Assembly: GCF_007558725.1 (NCBI RefSeq)
Contig: NZ_VLPL01000006.1
Coordinates: 124,001-188,000, forward strand
Direction: 5' to 3'
Origin: Fluviicola chungangensis
GTDB taxonomy: Bacteria; Bacteroidota; Bacteroidia; Flavobacteriales_D; Crocinitomicaceae
Length of the DNA: 64,000 nucleotides
Shown here one piece after another: positions 26,174 through 36,459 of the stretch. Position 1 is the stretch's first letter. Each line of letters begins with the position of its first letter. The notes beneath the pieces were generated by a model. That model had not been told where the DNA came from. It ran no database searches and saw nothing but the letters and a program-made list of their open reading frames with translations. The position numbers were made by a program, and so were the translations under genes.

Positions 26174-27862
26174 ATGTGGATTTTTCGCTTTAGTGCTAAT
26201 CTTAAGAATTTTTTCAGATTATTGTCAATTATTCGGATTATCGCCGGACATTACATTGCGAACTGGCTGACAACAGGTCCCCTGCGCGTCATCTTTGATC
26301 CGAGAGGGAAAAATCGAAAAACGCGTTCCGAACGACTGCGCCTCATCATCGAAGATCTTGGGCCAACCTTTATCAAGTTCGGTCAAATCATTGCTGACAG
26401 ACCGGATATCGCTTCGGAAGGGTTACGAATGGAATTGAAAAAGCTGCAATCTTCCGCAAGGCCCATGCCGGATGACATTGCCATGCAAATCATCGAAAAT
26501 GAGATTGGAGCTTCCATCGAAACGGTTTTCAGTGAATTCAATGAAGATCACATTGCTTCGGCTTCAATTGCACAGGTTTACCAGGCAAGGTTACATACCG
26601 GAGAAAGAGTCGTACTGAAGGTTCAGCGGCCCAACATCCGGAACAAGATCCGTTTGGACATCAAGCTTCTTCAAATCTTTGCTCAAAAAATCCAGAACCA
26701 ATACCCGGAAATCAGCAATTTCAACCTGATCAAGTTCATTGAAGATTTCGGCGACATCATGTTAAAAGAACTGGATTTCATGAATGAACTTTCAAACATG
26801 ATGCGTTTTACCCACATGTTTAAGGAAGATGACCGGGTTTATGTTCCAAAAATCTATAGCAAGTATTCCACATCCAAGCTGTTGATCATGGAATATGTCG
26901 AAGGTGAGGCCCCGGATAACTTAGCGAATCTTGTTTCAAAGGGATTTGATCCGAAAATCATCGCAGAAAACGGGATCAATGTAATTCTCACCATGATCCT
27001 GAAACATGGGTTCTTCCATGCTGATCCGCACTCAGGAAATATGTTTATCCGAGGAAATAATCAACTGGTCCTTATCGACTTCGGAATGTGTGCGAGCTTA
27101 AAACCAAAACAAATTGACGGTTTAATTGATTTCCTGATCGGTTTTGCAGATAACAATCCGCATAAAATTGCCAAAGCACTATTGAAGCTGACCGAAGTGG
27201 AAAATTTCCGAGACATGGAAAGCCTGGAGTTTGAGATCAATGAATTGACACTGAAATATACTTACTATTCTTATGACGAAGTAGATATTTCAGGATTGTT
27301 TACGGATACGTTCAAGTTGCTCATGAAATACGGAATTACCATTCCGAGCAGCTTGTACATGTTGTTGAAAACATTGGTAACCATTCAGAAAGTAGCGGAA
27401 TCACTCCATGTGAAACTGGATTTGATCGCTATGGTAAAACCGTATGCAAAAGATAAGATCAAGGAACGTTTCGGATGGAAAAACATCAAATCTAAAATCA
27501 TTAATTCAGCCGAAGATTACCTTTACCTGGTAGAAACACTTCCGAAAGACATCAAAGCAATCATTACTAGCTTCAAACACGAAGGACTTCGCCATAATAT
27601 TAAGTTGGGTGAAGAAGGCAATACCATTGGGAACACGGAAATCAGAAGACACATTTACCGTTTTGGTGCGATCGTTTTACTGGGTGTGTTACTGATCTGT
27701 GCGACACTTCTGAAAGTTTACAATGTGAAAACAGTAATCTACAATTCCAAGGGAGAACCGTTCATGGGCAAGATCTTTGGAAATTTTCCGGACGTCTTTT
27801 TTGTCACAACAGTCATTATATCTGTTTTCGTAGTATTGCGTTTAATGTTTCGAGCCAAATAA
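26174..27862 (+). CDS. ABC1/UbiB/AarF-family protein kinase-like protein
   Basis: A 562-residue atypical kinase of the UbiB/COQ8 family. It has the family-specific KxGQ motif (FIKFGQIIADRPDI), the Ala-rich nucleotide loop replacing a P-loop (ASASIAQVYQARL), the catalytic HADPHSGNMF and the metal-binding LIDFGMC. Two C-terminal membrane helices anchor it. UbiB proteins support isoprenoid-quinone synthesis by an ATP-dependent but poorly understood step; here it may serve menaquinone. It heads a three-gene run with an ABC ATPase (3 bases) and a large membrane protein, an unusual partnership. Confidence 0.9.
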   Translation: MWIFRFSANLKNFFRLLSIIRIIAGHYIANWLTTGPLRVIFDPRGKNRKTRSERLRLIIEDLGPTFIKFGQIIADRPDIASEGLRMELKKLQSSARPMPDDIAMQIIENEIGASIETVFSEFNEDHIASASIAQVYQARLHTGERVVLKVQRPNIRNKIRLDIKLLQIFAQKIQNQYPEISNFNLIKFIEDFGDIMLKELDFMNELSNMMRFTHMFKEDDRVYVPKIYSKYSTSKLLIMEYVEGEAPDNLANLVSKGFDPKIIAENGINVILTMILKHGFFHADPHSGNMFIRGNNQLVLIDFGMCASLKPKQIDGLIDFLIGFADNNPHKIAKALLKLTEVENFRDMESLEFEINELTLKYTYYSYDEVDISGLFTDTFKLLMKYGITIPSSLYMLLKTLVTIQKVAESLHVKLDLIAMVKPYAKDKIKERFGWKNIKSKIINSAEDYLYLVETLPKDIKAIITSFKHEGLRHNIKLGEEGNTIGNTEIRRHIYRFGAIVLLGVLLICATLLKVYNVKTVIYNSKGEPFMGKIFGNFPDVFFVTTVIISVFVVLRLMFRAK

Positions 27863-27865
27863 ATT

Positions 27866-29035
27866 ATGCATCCATTTCAATCTAAAATTAACCAAACCAA
27901 AATTCATTTCAACAACTCGGATGTTGACCTGGGTTTTCGCAACCTGGTAGATTGTGTCCTGGACACAGCAGATCAGGCATTTTACAAAAAAACGATCAAC
28001 TTGGTTTCCTGGAAGGAACAGAACCCGGATGATCGTGAACACTTTACCCGGAAATCTTTGGATTTACTCCAGGAATTAGCATTATTGAAACCAGTTGGGC
28101 AGGACGAAAACAAACCTCTTGCGACAATTACTGATTTAAGCAAAAAATACAGGAGAAGTTCCTTTGAGATCGGACCGGTAAGCCTCCTGATTAATCCGGG
28201 AGAAATCTGGGGATTGGTCGGAGAAAACGGAAACGGAAAGACCTCATTACTTCGCGTTATTGCGAAAGATCTCAGCCCGGATAAGGGCACGATCACTTTC
28301 TCGGATGACCTGGAGCAGCTGAAACTTTACAATCAACGTTCACATCTGGCATATATTCCGCAACGAACTCCGAAATGGCATGGTTCACTCAAAAGCAACC
28401 TGAAATTTACTGCAAGCCAGTATGGTATTTTCGGTGAAGAAAATGAATTATTGGTCCTGATGTACATCATCCGTTTTGGTTTATGGTCTTTTCGAAACTA
28501 TAAATGGAGTGAATTATCTTCCGGCTACAAAATGCGTTTTGAGCTGGCACGAACGTTCCTCCGGAAACCCAAATTACTTTTACTGGATGAACCACTGGCG
28601 AACCTGGATGTGCTTGCCCAACAATTGATCCTGGAAGATTTAAAACTCATGGCAGCCAGTTTATCCAATCCATTGGGAATCATCCTGAGCTCACAACAAC
28701 TCTTTGAAGTAGAAAAAGTCGCTGACAAAGTCATTTTCCTGAAAAAAGGAAGCCCCATTTACATCGATCAGACCATTGAAGAAAAAAAATCGAATGGGGT
28801 TGAAAAAACGGTCCTGGAAATGGATGTTCAGCTTTCCAAAGAAGAACTTTCGGTGATCATTCAACCTTTTCCGGTGGAACAGATCCAATTCAACGGCGGT
28901 ATTTTCATCGTTCATATTTCCCGCAGGTCATGTATGAACGAAATCCTTCAGAAACTGATTGATTCCAAGGTTCAGATCACCTACATCAGGGACATTTCCA
29001 AATCATCCAGACGCTTTTTTATTCAAACTACCTGA
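27866..29035 (+). CDS. ABC transporter ATP-binding protein with N-terminal extension
   Basis: A 389-residue ABC ATPase. The first 85 residues are an unrecognised extension; the ABC core has Walker A GENGNGKTS, the Q-loop in IPQRTPKW, signature LSSGYKMRFE and Walker B LLLLDEPLANLD, then ILSSQQLFEVEKV in place of the usual H-loop His. The C-terminal 95 residues form an extra domain like those of ABC-2 exporters. The next gene, two bases on, is the likely membrane partner. Confidence 0.85.
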   Translation: MHPFQSKINQTKIHFNNSDVDLGFRNLVDCVLDTADQAFYKKTINLVSWKEQNPDDREHFTRKSLDLLQELALLKPVGQDENKPLATITDLSKKYRRSSFEIGPVSLLINPGEIWGLVGENGNGKTSLLRVIAKDLSPDKGTITFSDDLEQLKLYNQRSHLAYIPQRTPKWHGSLKSNLKFTASQYGIFGEENELLVLMYIIRFGLWSFRNYKWSELSSGYKMRFELARTFLRKPKLLLLDEPLANLDVLAQQLILEDLKLMAASLSNPLGIILSSQQLFEVEKVADKVIFLKKGSPIYIDQTIEEKKSNGVEKTVLEMDVQLSKEELSVIIQPFPVEQIQFNGGIFIVHISRRSCMNEILQKLIDSKVQITYIRDISKSSRRFFIQTT

Positions 29036-29037
29036 CT

Positions 29038-30882
29038 ATGCATTTTCTTAAAAAACTTGATATTTTTTTACTCGAAAAGTTTCCCTTACTATGGCATACC
29101 AAATTGCCTTACGCCGCCTGCTTTTCTATTATAATCAGTGCACTTTTTTATGTGTGGGGATACATTTTTACAACGGAATTCCTCATCAACCGCTTTCCTG
29201 AAAGCAGCTATTTCGAGCGCTCAAATGCTTTACTTTGTTTCCTGATTATCAACGCGATTTTTATAATCGTCTGGGCATTGGCTTTTTACCGCAAAAGTGC
29301 CGTAAAAAACCTTTATCCTCTGCAGCGTTTTTATTTCACACGTCTTCTTTGCTCCTTCCTGTTCATTTTCTGGAGTCTAACCTGGTCATTTACTACTTTT
29401 AATTGGGGGGTTAAATCCAAAATCCGGAACCTTGCCCCGCTTACTGAGTTGGAAGAACACATCCGGACAATCAACTTTGCAGACGCGTTTTTATTCAACA
29501 ATTCGTTCACTTACGACACGTATATCCAAACCTTCCATCCGGATGTGAGTAAAATCCGTTTTGATTACAATGATTCTGTCTGGAAGGACGTGCCCACTAT
29601 TTTGTGCAGAGATACCGTTCAATTCAATTCGACCGAATCAAAGTATGTCAAGAAAATGCATCCACTCGAAATCAAAGAAACAACCTATCATCCTTCCGAA
29701 CACCCATGGAACAATGATACGGTTGAAAACAAACTTGTTCAATTCCTGCTTACACAATCAAGGGTAACCAAAATCGATTGCTACGGAACTAATGAAACGC
29801 TTTATTTGATCGGTGCTAAGAAATTAAACCAATTATGCCCCAATGGTTTGAACGATCTGCGTAATTTCTGCAAGGAAAAAATATCTCCAAGCTATTTCGA
29901 ATACGAAAAATACGATAACATCTTCCTGGAATATGCGGCCAGAAGATTTCATTTCAGAGGCTGGTACTACCGCGATGATAACTTTTCTATTAAAATCAAC
30001 AAAGACTTTAATGACTTTTTATCCCAAAGCAGTCAAGCGGATGTGCTCCAACTGTTGAACAAATATGAGCGATTATTAAACAGGCATCAAATCGGTTACT
30101 CGCTCAACACATCTGAAATTTTGGATTATGTCTGGAAGAGAAAACATAACATGAACTTTTCCCCCATTGTCGGACAGTCTTCCAATAATCCCAAACAGGT
30201 AGAACTGGATCGGGCAAGATTTGGTAACCTGGAAAATTATGAAGCCTACAAATCACAAACGGATGATGTTTACGAACAACCGTGGTATTTTGTTGAAACC
30301 GGACAATTGGAACAGCTATACTCGAACAGTCTTAGAGCGCACGATCCTGCCATCAATTGGATGGCATTCATCGTAAGTATTTTCTTTGCATTAGGTTGCG
30401 CTTTGGTGTTTTTCCTATTTGCAATCGGCAACCCGATCAACCTGATCATTGTAGCTTCTGCAGGAGGGGTATTTGTAATTCTCAACATCCTGTTCTTCGT
30501 CGTATTCCTGGAATATCACGGTTCGGATTATGGCACCTACAAAAACACAGAATTCAGATTATTCTCTCAATTAATGGTCTTTTCAGCAATTTTATACGCG
30601 TTATTCTATATCTTTTACCAAGGAAAAAACGTTTCAAAACGATTGCTTTTGATCACATTCAACCTGTGTTTTGCACTATCCGTTCTGTTTCCCGCATTTC
30701 TCTTCCTGTTCCTGGAATCCGTTTTAAAAACGGAATATCTGGACAGTTGTTCTGATTCGCACACTATACACAGTCTTTTTTACTATTGGGTCCAGGACCC
30801 GATTGTCATTTGGGTCTCAGCTTTCAGTGCCATTCTTCTGTTTACGCATTTCATCAAACCAGTTTTGGCAAAACCGGAATAA
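29038..30882 (+). CDS. Large unknown membrane protein, putative ABC permease partner
   Basis: A 614-residue protein. About three helices lie in the first 125 residues (AACFSIIISALFYVWGYIF; ALLCFLIINAIFIIVWALA), followed by about 310 soluble residues (130-440), then about five helices (WMAFIVSIFFALGCALVFFL onward). I recognise no family, and the layout is not that of common ABC-2 permeases. It begins two bases after the ATPase stop, which argues strongly that the two work together. Possible role: export or membrane signalling tied to the UbiB-like kinase upstream; inference only. Confidence 0.6.
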   Translation: MHFLKKLDIFLLEKFPLLWHTKLPYAACFSIIISALFYVWGYIFTTEFLINRFPESSYFERSNALLCFLIINAIFIIVWALAFYRKSAVKNLYPLQRFYFTRLLCSFLFIFWSLTWSFTTFNWGVKSKIRNLAPLTELEEHIRTINFADAFLFNNSFTYDTYIQTFHPDVSKIRFDYNDSVWKDVPTILCRDTVQFNSTESKYVKKMHPLEIKETTYHPSEHPWNNDTVENKLVQFLLTQSRVTKIDCYGTNETLYLIGAKKLNQLCPNGLNDLRNFCKEKISPSYFEYEKYDNIFLEYAARRFHFRGWYYRDDNFSIKINKDFNDFLSQSSQADVLQLLNKYERLLNRHQIGYSLNTSEILDYVWKRKHNMNFSPIVGQSSNNPKQVELDRARFGNLENYEAYKSQTDDVYEQPWYFVETGQLEQLYSNSLRAHDPAINWMAFIVSIFFALGCALVFFLFAIGNPINLIIVASAGGVFVILNILFFVVFLEYHGSDYGTYKNTEFRLFSQLMVFSAILYALFYIFYQGKNVSKRLLLITFNLCFALSVLFPAFLFLFLESVLKTEYLDSCSDSHTIHSLFYYWVQDPIVIWVSAFSAILLFTHFIKPVLAKPE

Positions 30883-30919
30883 GCACGAGAAATACTTCAA
30901 ATTTGTATGTGGAATATCC

Positions 30920-30948
30920 TTGTAAATTAACTATTTCAGCTACATTTG
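30920..30948 (+). promoter_or_regulatory. Promoter TTG-N18-TACATTTG for alaS
   Basis: TTG at 30920-30922 and TACATTTG at 30941-30948, correct Bacteroidota spacing, about 37 bases of leader before the alaS ATG at 30993. Confidence 0.65.
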
Positions 30949-30992
30949 TGGCTCTCAAAATGAGAGTTTAAAGCATTCACAAGTTAACAGTA

Positions 30993-33611
30993 ATGACAGT
31001 ACACGAAATTCGCAAGCAGTTTTTTGATTTTTTTGCGTCGAAAGGACATCAAATCGTTCCTTCAGCACCAATGGTTGTAAAAAATGACCCGACCTTGATG
31101 TTTACAAACGCCGGAATGAACCAATTCAAAGATTTTTTTCTTGGAAATGCGGTTCCAAAAAACCGCCGTGTCGCCAATTCTCAAAAATGCTTACGCGTTT
31201 CAGGGAAACACAATGACCTGGAAGAAGTGGGTGTCGATACTTATCACCACACCATGTTCGAAATGCTTGGGAACTGGTCGTTCGGAGATTATTTCAAAGA
31301 AGATGCTATTGCATGGGCCTGGGAATTACTGACAGAAGTGTACAAAATCCCGAAAGACCGTTTGTATGTTACGGTTTTCGAAGGAGATGAAAAAGACGGA
31401 GTTCCAAGAGACCAGGAATCCTACGATATCTGGAAAAAATACATTGCGGAAGACCGCATCATTTTAGCGTCCAAGAAAGATAATTTCTGGGAAATGGGTG
31501 ATACAGGACCGTGCGGGCCGTGTACGGAGATCCATGTAGACAACCGCCCGGAGGCCGAACGCGCAAAAAGTGATGGAAAACAATATGTAAATGAAGATCA
31601 CCCGCAAGTGATCGAGATCTGGAACAATGTGTTCATGCAATTCAACCGAAAAGCGGACGGAAGTTTGGAATCCTTACCTGCAACGCACGTGGATACCGGA
31701 ATGGGATTGGAACGTTTGGCCATGACCCTGCAGAACAAAACATCCAATTACGATATTGACTTGTTCCAGACTCTGATCCGCCACATGGAAAAGGTCTCCG
31801 GAAAGAAATACGGAACAGATGAAACTACAGACATTGCATTGCGTGTAATTGCAGACCACGTACGTGCAATCGCATTCTCTATTGCAGACGGACAATTGCC
31901 TTCCAATACAGGAGCCGGTTATGTTATACGGCGCATTTTGAGACGCGCTGTTCGTTACGGGTACCAAACGCTCGGACTGAAAGAACCTTTCCTTTCCGGT
32001 TTGTCAGTCGTGCTTTCGGAAGTGATGGGAGATCCGTTCACTGAACTGATCAAACAAAGCGAATTGGTTGAAAAAGTAATCCGGGAAGAGGAATTGTCTT
32101 TTTTCAGAACATTGGAACAAGGAATTAAACGCATAGAAGGTCTTATTGATTCGGCGAAGGTTTCTGGTTCCAAAGTACTGGACGGGTCGGCAGTTTTCGA
32201 ATTGTATGACACCTATGGATTCCCGTTCGATTTAACGAGCCTGATTGCTCGAGAAAACAATCTCTCCGTGGATGAGGACGGTTTTAATGCGGAACTGACG
32301 AAACAGAAAGACCGCTCACGAGCTGCAACCGCTATCGAAACAGATGACTGGGTGCAATTAACCGATGATTCGGTAGAAGAATTTGTGGGTTACGACTACC
32401 TGGAAACGGCGGTTGAAATTGTAAAATACCGGAAGGTTTCACAAAAACAAAAGACATTTTACCAATTGGTGTTCTCCAAAACTCCTTTTTACCCGGAGGG
32501 TGGTGGACAAGTCGGAGATACCGGAAGAATTTATAATGACTCGGAATCAGTAGTGATCTTTGACACGAAAAAGGAAAACAACCTGATCGTTCATTTGTCA
32601 GAAACACTACCATCCAATCCGAACAGGCCTTTTACAGCGGAAGTAAATGAACAGAAACGCAAATTATCTGCCTACAATCACTCTGCTACTCACCTCTTGC
32701 ATCATGCATTGAGAACGGTTTTGGGAACGCATGTGGAACAAAAAGGATCTTTGGTTAATCCGAATTATTTACGTTTTGACTTTTCCCACTTCTCAAAAGT
32801 AACGGATGAGGAATTGGCAAAAATTGAATCCCTGGTAAGCGAAGCCATTCGCGCAAGTATTGATTTGGATGAAAGACGCAATGTTCCGATTGAAGTAGCG
32901 ACCGAAATGGGCGCAATGGCTTTGTTCGGTGAAAAATACGGCGATACGGTCCGCGTGATCAAATTCGGTGATTCTGTAGAATTATGCGGAGGAACACATG
33001 TAAAAAATACCGGACAGATCGGTTTATTCAAGATCCAATCCGAATCTGCAGTTGCAGCCGGGATCCGTCGCATTGAAGCCATTACCAACGTGGCAGTTGA
33101 AACCTATTACGCAGACCAGGAATCGAAATTGAAATCTGTCAATGAATTGCTGAAAAATCCGAAAGATGTTTCAAAAGCAGTGGAAGACCTGATTTCCAAA
33201 AATAACCAGTTGCAAAAACAAGTGGAGAACTTTAAGCGAGAGCAGGCAAAATTGGTTAAAGCAGACCTCAAGACGAAAATCGTTCCCAAAGGAGATTTCT
33301 CCTTCCTGGAATCCATTATTGAGTTGGACGCAGCTTCGGTAAAAGACATCCTTTTTCAGTTAAAGGGAGAAGTACCGAACTTATTTGCAGTAATCGGATC
33401 AAAAGAAGATGACAAATGTGCTATCAGCATTTTAGTGGATGAAAGCCTGGTTTCATCAAAAGGATGGAATGCAGGGAACCTGGTCAAATCAGTAGCTTCC
33501 TTCATTCAGGGCGGTGGCGGCGGACAAGCATTCTTTGCTACAGCCGGAGGAAAAAACGCAGCAGGATTGGAACCCGCAATGGGCCAATTGAAAGAAACCT
33601 TATTTTCCTGA
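30993..33611 (+). CDS. alaS: Alanyl-tRNA synthetase
   Basis: Charges tRNA-Ala and edits mischarged Ser/Gly. The 872-residue protein has the class II aminoacylation core at the N terminus (FASKGHQIVPSAPMV, NDPTLMFTNAGMNQFKD), the editing domain zinc motifs HSATH (about H563/H567) and CGGTH (C665/H669), and the C-terminal C-Ala domain ending in a Gly-rich GGGGGQAFFATAGG. Full length. Its last 12 bases overlap the 3' end of the convergent flippase gene. Confidence 0.97.
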   Translation: MTVHEIRKQFFDFFASKGHQIVPSAPMVVKNDPTLMFTNAGMNQFKDFFLGNAVPKNRRVANSQKCLRVSGKHNDLEEVGVDTYHHTMFEMLGNWSFGDYFKEDAIAWAWELLTEVYKIPKDRLYVTVFEGDEKDGVPRDQESYDIWKKYIAEDRIILASKKDNFWEMGDTGPCGPCTEIHVDNRPEAERAKSDGKQYVNEDHPQVIEIWNNVFMQFNRKADGSLESLPATHVDTGMGLERLAMTLQNKTSNYDIDLFQTLIRHMEKVSGKKYGTDETTDIALRVIADHVRAIAFSIADGQLPSNTGAGYVIRRILRRAVRYGYQTLGLKEPFLSGLSVVLSEVMGDPFTELIKQSELVEKVIREEELSFFRTLEQGIKRIEGLIDSAKVSGSKVLDGSAVFELYDTYGFPFDLTSLIARENNLSVDEDGFNAELTKQKDRSRAATAIETDDWVQLTDDSVEEFVGYDYLETAVEIVKYRKVSQKQKTFYQLVFSKTPFYPEGGGQVGDTGRIYNDSESVVIFDTKKENNLIVHLSETLPSNPNRPFTAEVNEQKRKLSAYNHSATHLLHHALRTVLGTHVEQKGSLVNPNYLRFDFSHFSKVTDEELAKIESLVSEAIRASIDLDERRNVPIEVATEMGAMALFGEKYGDTVRVIKFGDSVELCGGTHVKNTGQIGLFKIQSESAVAAGIRRIEAITNVAVETYYADQESKLKSVNELLKNPKDVSKAVEDLISKNNQLQKQVENFKREQAKLVKADLKTKIVPKGDFSFLESIIELDAASVKDILFQLKGEVPNLFAVIGSKEDDKCAISILVDESLVSSKGWNAGNLVKSVASFIQGGGGGQAFFATAGGKNAAGLEPAMGQLKETLFS

Positions 33612-35093
33612 TCTTTTAAAGATCACGCCAAGTAACTTGTTGGTGTAATTGACAATTTCAGTATCTAATTTCAGGTAATAAACCGGGAATATAAATAATG
33701 CCAAAACAAGGATGGATTCACAGAAAAACAGGATCCATCCTTCTTGTATATAGTTTTGGATAAACGTTCCGGAAGTCAGTGTAAGCAATCCGGCAAAAAT
33801 AACTGTAACCTGGTTCCATGTAAACGGGTGCATTTTCAGAATATTCCACACAAAAATAAGTCTTCCAAGATTAACCAGTGCCAATGCTATTGAGGTTGAG
33901 ATCGCAGCACCATTCATTCCCCAAACCGGGATGAAAAGCAAATTCAAAAAATATACGATCAGGATCAGCGAAACAGTGAAATATACATCGTATTTGTACT
34001 TCTTGGAGGAAGTAAATATGGACGAGTTTATCCCGCAGTACATATCAAAAATGCGGCCCATCATAATGAAAAAGAACACCCAAATTCCCAGGGAAAACTC
34101 AGGTTTCAGGAAAGAAAACAGAAAGTCGATATTCAGCCAGGTGAATAAAAACAGTCCTAAACCGATTGTCAGGGAAACCGAGCTTATTTTTATATACAAA
34201 GATTTAATTTCCCCGAACTGCCGGTTTTTCCAATGTTCTGAAACCAATGGAGCACTAATCCGGATAATGGATTTATATGGTACCTGAAGTGCACTCGCTA
34301 AGAACAAAACCGTTGAATAGATTCCGGTTGACTCCAAACCGTCCATTTGGGCCAGCATGACGACATCCAGAGACGCAACAATTACCAGCCCCAGGGTATT
34401 GATATAGAAATAAGACGATGACTTAACGAGGATGCGCCGGAACCGTTTGGAAATCTGTATGCTGGAAAGTTTGATATTGAACTCTCCTATCCGTACCATG
34501 TAAATCAGCAGCATTAAAACCGGGATGAAATAAATCAAACTGTGAAGAATAACAAATGTGCTGAAACTGACCCATTTCATCCAATAAATTCCCAATATCA
34601 TGGTTAAAGCCAGCCGTAAAACAATCTCATTGGCGAATACCGAGATAATATTCTTGTACAACCCCCTCAGGTAGACTTCAAAAACCAGGAAAAAGACAGT
34701 CGATATACCAATCGGGATAAACCAGACATAATAATCCACAAAGTCCGGAGATTTTTCCAGGTACAACTGCTCTATTTCATCTCTGAAAAAGAAGGTAGCA
34801 AGGGTACAGAGCACTATTCCGACAAGAACAAATAGAATCATCAAAGGCAGAAAACCGTGATGTTTCCTGGATTCGTTCCGAAAAACCGGAAAAAACCTCC
34901 AAGTCGTATAAATGGTCCCCATATTCGCAAACTGGGCAAACAAAACTCCTACCGAATAGATTAAATTAACCAAGCCGATCTGCGCTGTCGATAAAATAAT
35001 AATGAATAAAAATCCCTTATTGAGATATCCAAGAACAATCCCGATATAGGAGATGATCATGGTCCTCAGAGCATCCTTTTGTACTAATCCCAT
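33600..35093 (-). CDS. Polysaccharide flippase (Wzx/MATE-like)
   Basis: A 497-residue membrane protein with about 14 helices, of the oligosaccharide flippase superfamily. It starts MGLVQKDALRTMIISYIGI, using the ATG at 35093 (a TTG lies 3 codons upstream), and has a later conserved stretch GIWVFFFIMMGRIFDMYCG. Probably flips an undecaprenyl-linked glycan for the adjacent surface-glycan locus, though it is divergently transcribed from it. Its 3' end overlaps alaS by 12 bases. Confidence 0.85.
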   Translation of the reverse strand: MGLVQKDALRTMIISYIGIVLGYLNKGFLFIIILSTAQIGLVNLIYSVGVLFAQFANMGTIYTTWRFFPVFRNESRKHHGFLPLMILFVLVGIVLCTLATFFFRDEIEQLYLEKSPDFVDYYVWFIPIGISTVFFLVFEVYLRGLYKNIISVFANEIVLRLALTMILGIYWMKWVSFSTFVILHSLIYFIPVLMLLIYMVRIGEFNIKLSSIQISKRFRRILVKSSSYFYINTLGLVIVASLDVVMLAQMDGLESTGIYSTVLFLASALQVPYKSIIRISAPLVSEHWKNRQFGEIKSLYIKISSVSLTIGLGLFLFTWLNIDFLFSFLKPEFSLGIWVFFFIMMGRIFDMYCGINSSIFTSSKKYKYDVYFTVSLILIVYFLNLLFIPVWGMNGAAISTSIALALVNLGRLIFVWNILKMHPFTWNQVTVIFAGLLTLTSGTFIQNYIQEGWILFFCESILVLALFIFPVYYLKLDTEIVNYTNKLLGVIFKRSGK

Positions 35094-35160
35094 TACAGGC
35101 AAAGATACTCTTTCATTCAGAAAAAAGTTATTACTAAATTCGCAAACATTTAGAATCGGA

Positions 35161-36459
35161 ATGAAAAAAGTACTGGTAATAACATATCATTGGCCGCCTT
35201 CAGGAGGAATCGGGGTCTTAAGATGTTTGAAACTGGTTAAATATCTTCGCGAGTTTGGTTGGGAACCGGTGGTATTTACCGCTGAAAACCCCAAATATCA
35301 ATTCCTGGACGAATCCAATAGCAACGACATTCCAGCCGGGATAGAGATCCACAAAGTTCCAATCTTTGAACCTATCAATCTGTTCAAAAGATTAACCGGG
35401 AGATCCATTCAAAAACCGCTTCAAAATGTCACAAACAATTCTGCCAAAAAGAAAACGTTCCTGGATACACTTTCAATCTGGGTGCGTGGGAACTTCTTTA
35501 TTCCCGATGCACGTGCTGCATGGATCAAGCCATCGGTGAAATACCTCGAAAAATACCTCGAACACAATCAGATTGATGCCATTTTTACCGATGGACCTCC
35601 GCATACCAATACGGTAATTGGAATGCGTCTGTCCCAAAAATTTCAAATTCCCTGGCTCGCAGATTTCCAGGATCCCTGGACACAAGTTGATTATTACTCC
35701 CAAATGCATATTGGAAAACGAGCAGACCGCATCCACCGGAAATTGGAACAGGAAGTTTTTCAAAGTGCTGCAAAAATTACAATTGCCAGTCCGACTTGGA
35801 AAAAGGAACTGGAATCCATTGGTGCTAAGAACGTCGATGTGTTCTATTACGGGTATGATGAAGCAGATTTTCGCGATTATCATCCCCGCACGGATTCCGA
35901 TAAATTCATTATTTTTCACGGTGGATTGTTAGGGAACGACAGGAATCCGCAGGCACTTTTTACAGCGCTCAAAGAACTAGTAGACTCCTCATCTGATTTT
36001 CGCAAAAAACTGGAAATCAGGCTGGCTGGAGAAGTAGACATCACTGTAATCAATTCCATCAATGAAAATCAACTATCGGATTATGTCCGTATTTTAGGAA
36101 TGCTCCCGCGAAAAGAAATCATCAAACAGTATGAAAGCTGTTCCCTCCTGCTTTTACCAATCAATATTGCAGCAAATGCGGCAGGTAGAATCCCGGGGAA
36201 ACTATTTGAGTTGTTAAGAGCACAAAAACCGATCCTTGTTCTTGGTCCTGACGATTCGGATGTGAAGCAAATAGTGGAAAAAACGAACGCCGGGAAACAA
36301 TACAAATACAACGATAAAGAGGGTATTAAAAATTATGTGAGCACATTATTCGATTCCCCGGAATCAGGATCACAAATCAGGCCCTCAAAAATAGAACAGT
36401 TTAGTAATTATCAATTAACGGAGCAAATTGCTCAGCTTTTAAATGAAATCTCCCAATAA
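35161..36459 (+). CDS. Glycosyltransferase family 4-like protein
   Basis: A 432-residue GT-B protein, starting at the ATG at 35161 with MKKVLVITYHWPPSGGIGVL, the typical N-terminal donor-sugar glycine loop. The C-terminal half has FHGGLLGNDRNPQ, ILGMLPRKEIIKQYESC and the GT4-type nucleotide-binding region GRIPGKLFELLRAQKPIL. It should add one sugar in surface-glycan assembly. It overlaps the next gene by 17 bases. An in-frame extension to 35053 is not needed. Confidence 0.85.
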   Translation: MKKVLVITYHWPPSGGIGVLRCLKLVKYLREFGWEPVVFTAENPKYQFLDESNSNDIPAGIEIHKVPIFEPINLFKRLTGRSIQKPLQNVTNNSAKKKTFLDTLSIWVRGNFFIPDARAAWIKPSVKYLEKYLEHNQIDAIFTDGPPHTNTVIGMRLSQKFQIPWLADFQDPWTQVDYYSQMHIGKRADRIHRKLEQEVFQSAAKITIASPTWKKELESIGAKNVDVFYYGYDEADFRDYHPRTDSDKFIIFHGGLLGNDRNPQALFTALKELVDSSSDFRKKLEIRLAGEVDITVINSINENQLSDYVRILGMLPRKEIIKQYESCSLLLLPINIAANAAGRIPGKLFELLRAQKPILVLGPDDSDVKQIVEKTNAGKQYKYNDKEGIKNYVSTLFDSPESGSQIRPSKIEQFSNYQLTEQIAQLLNEISQ

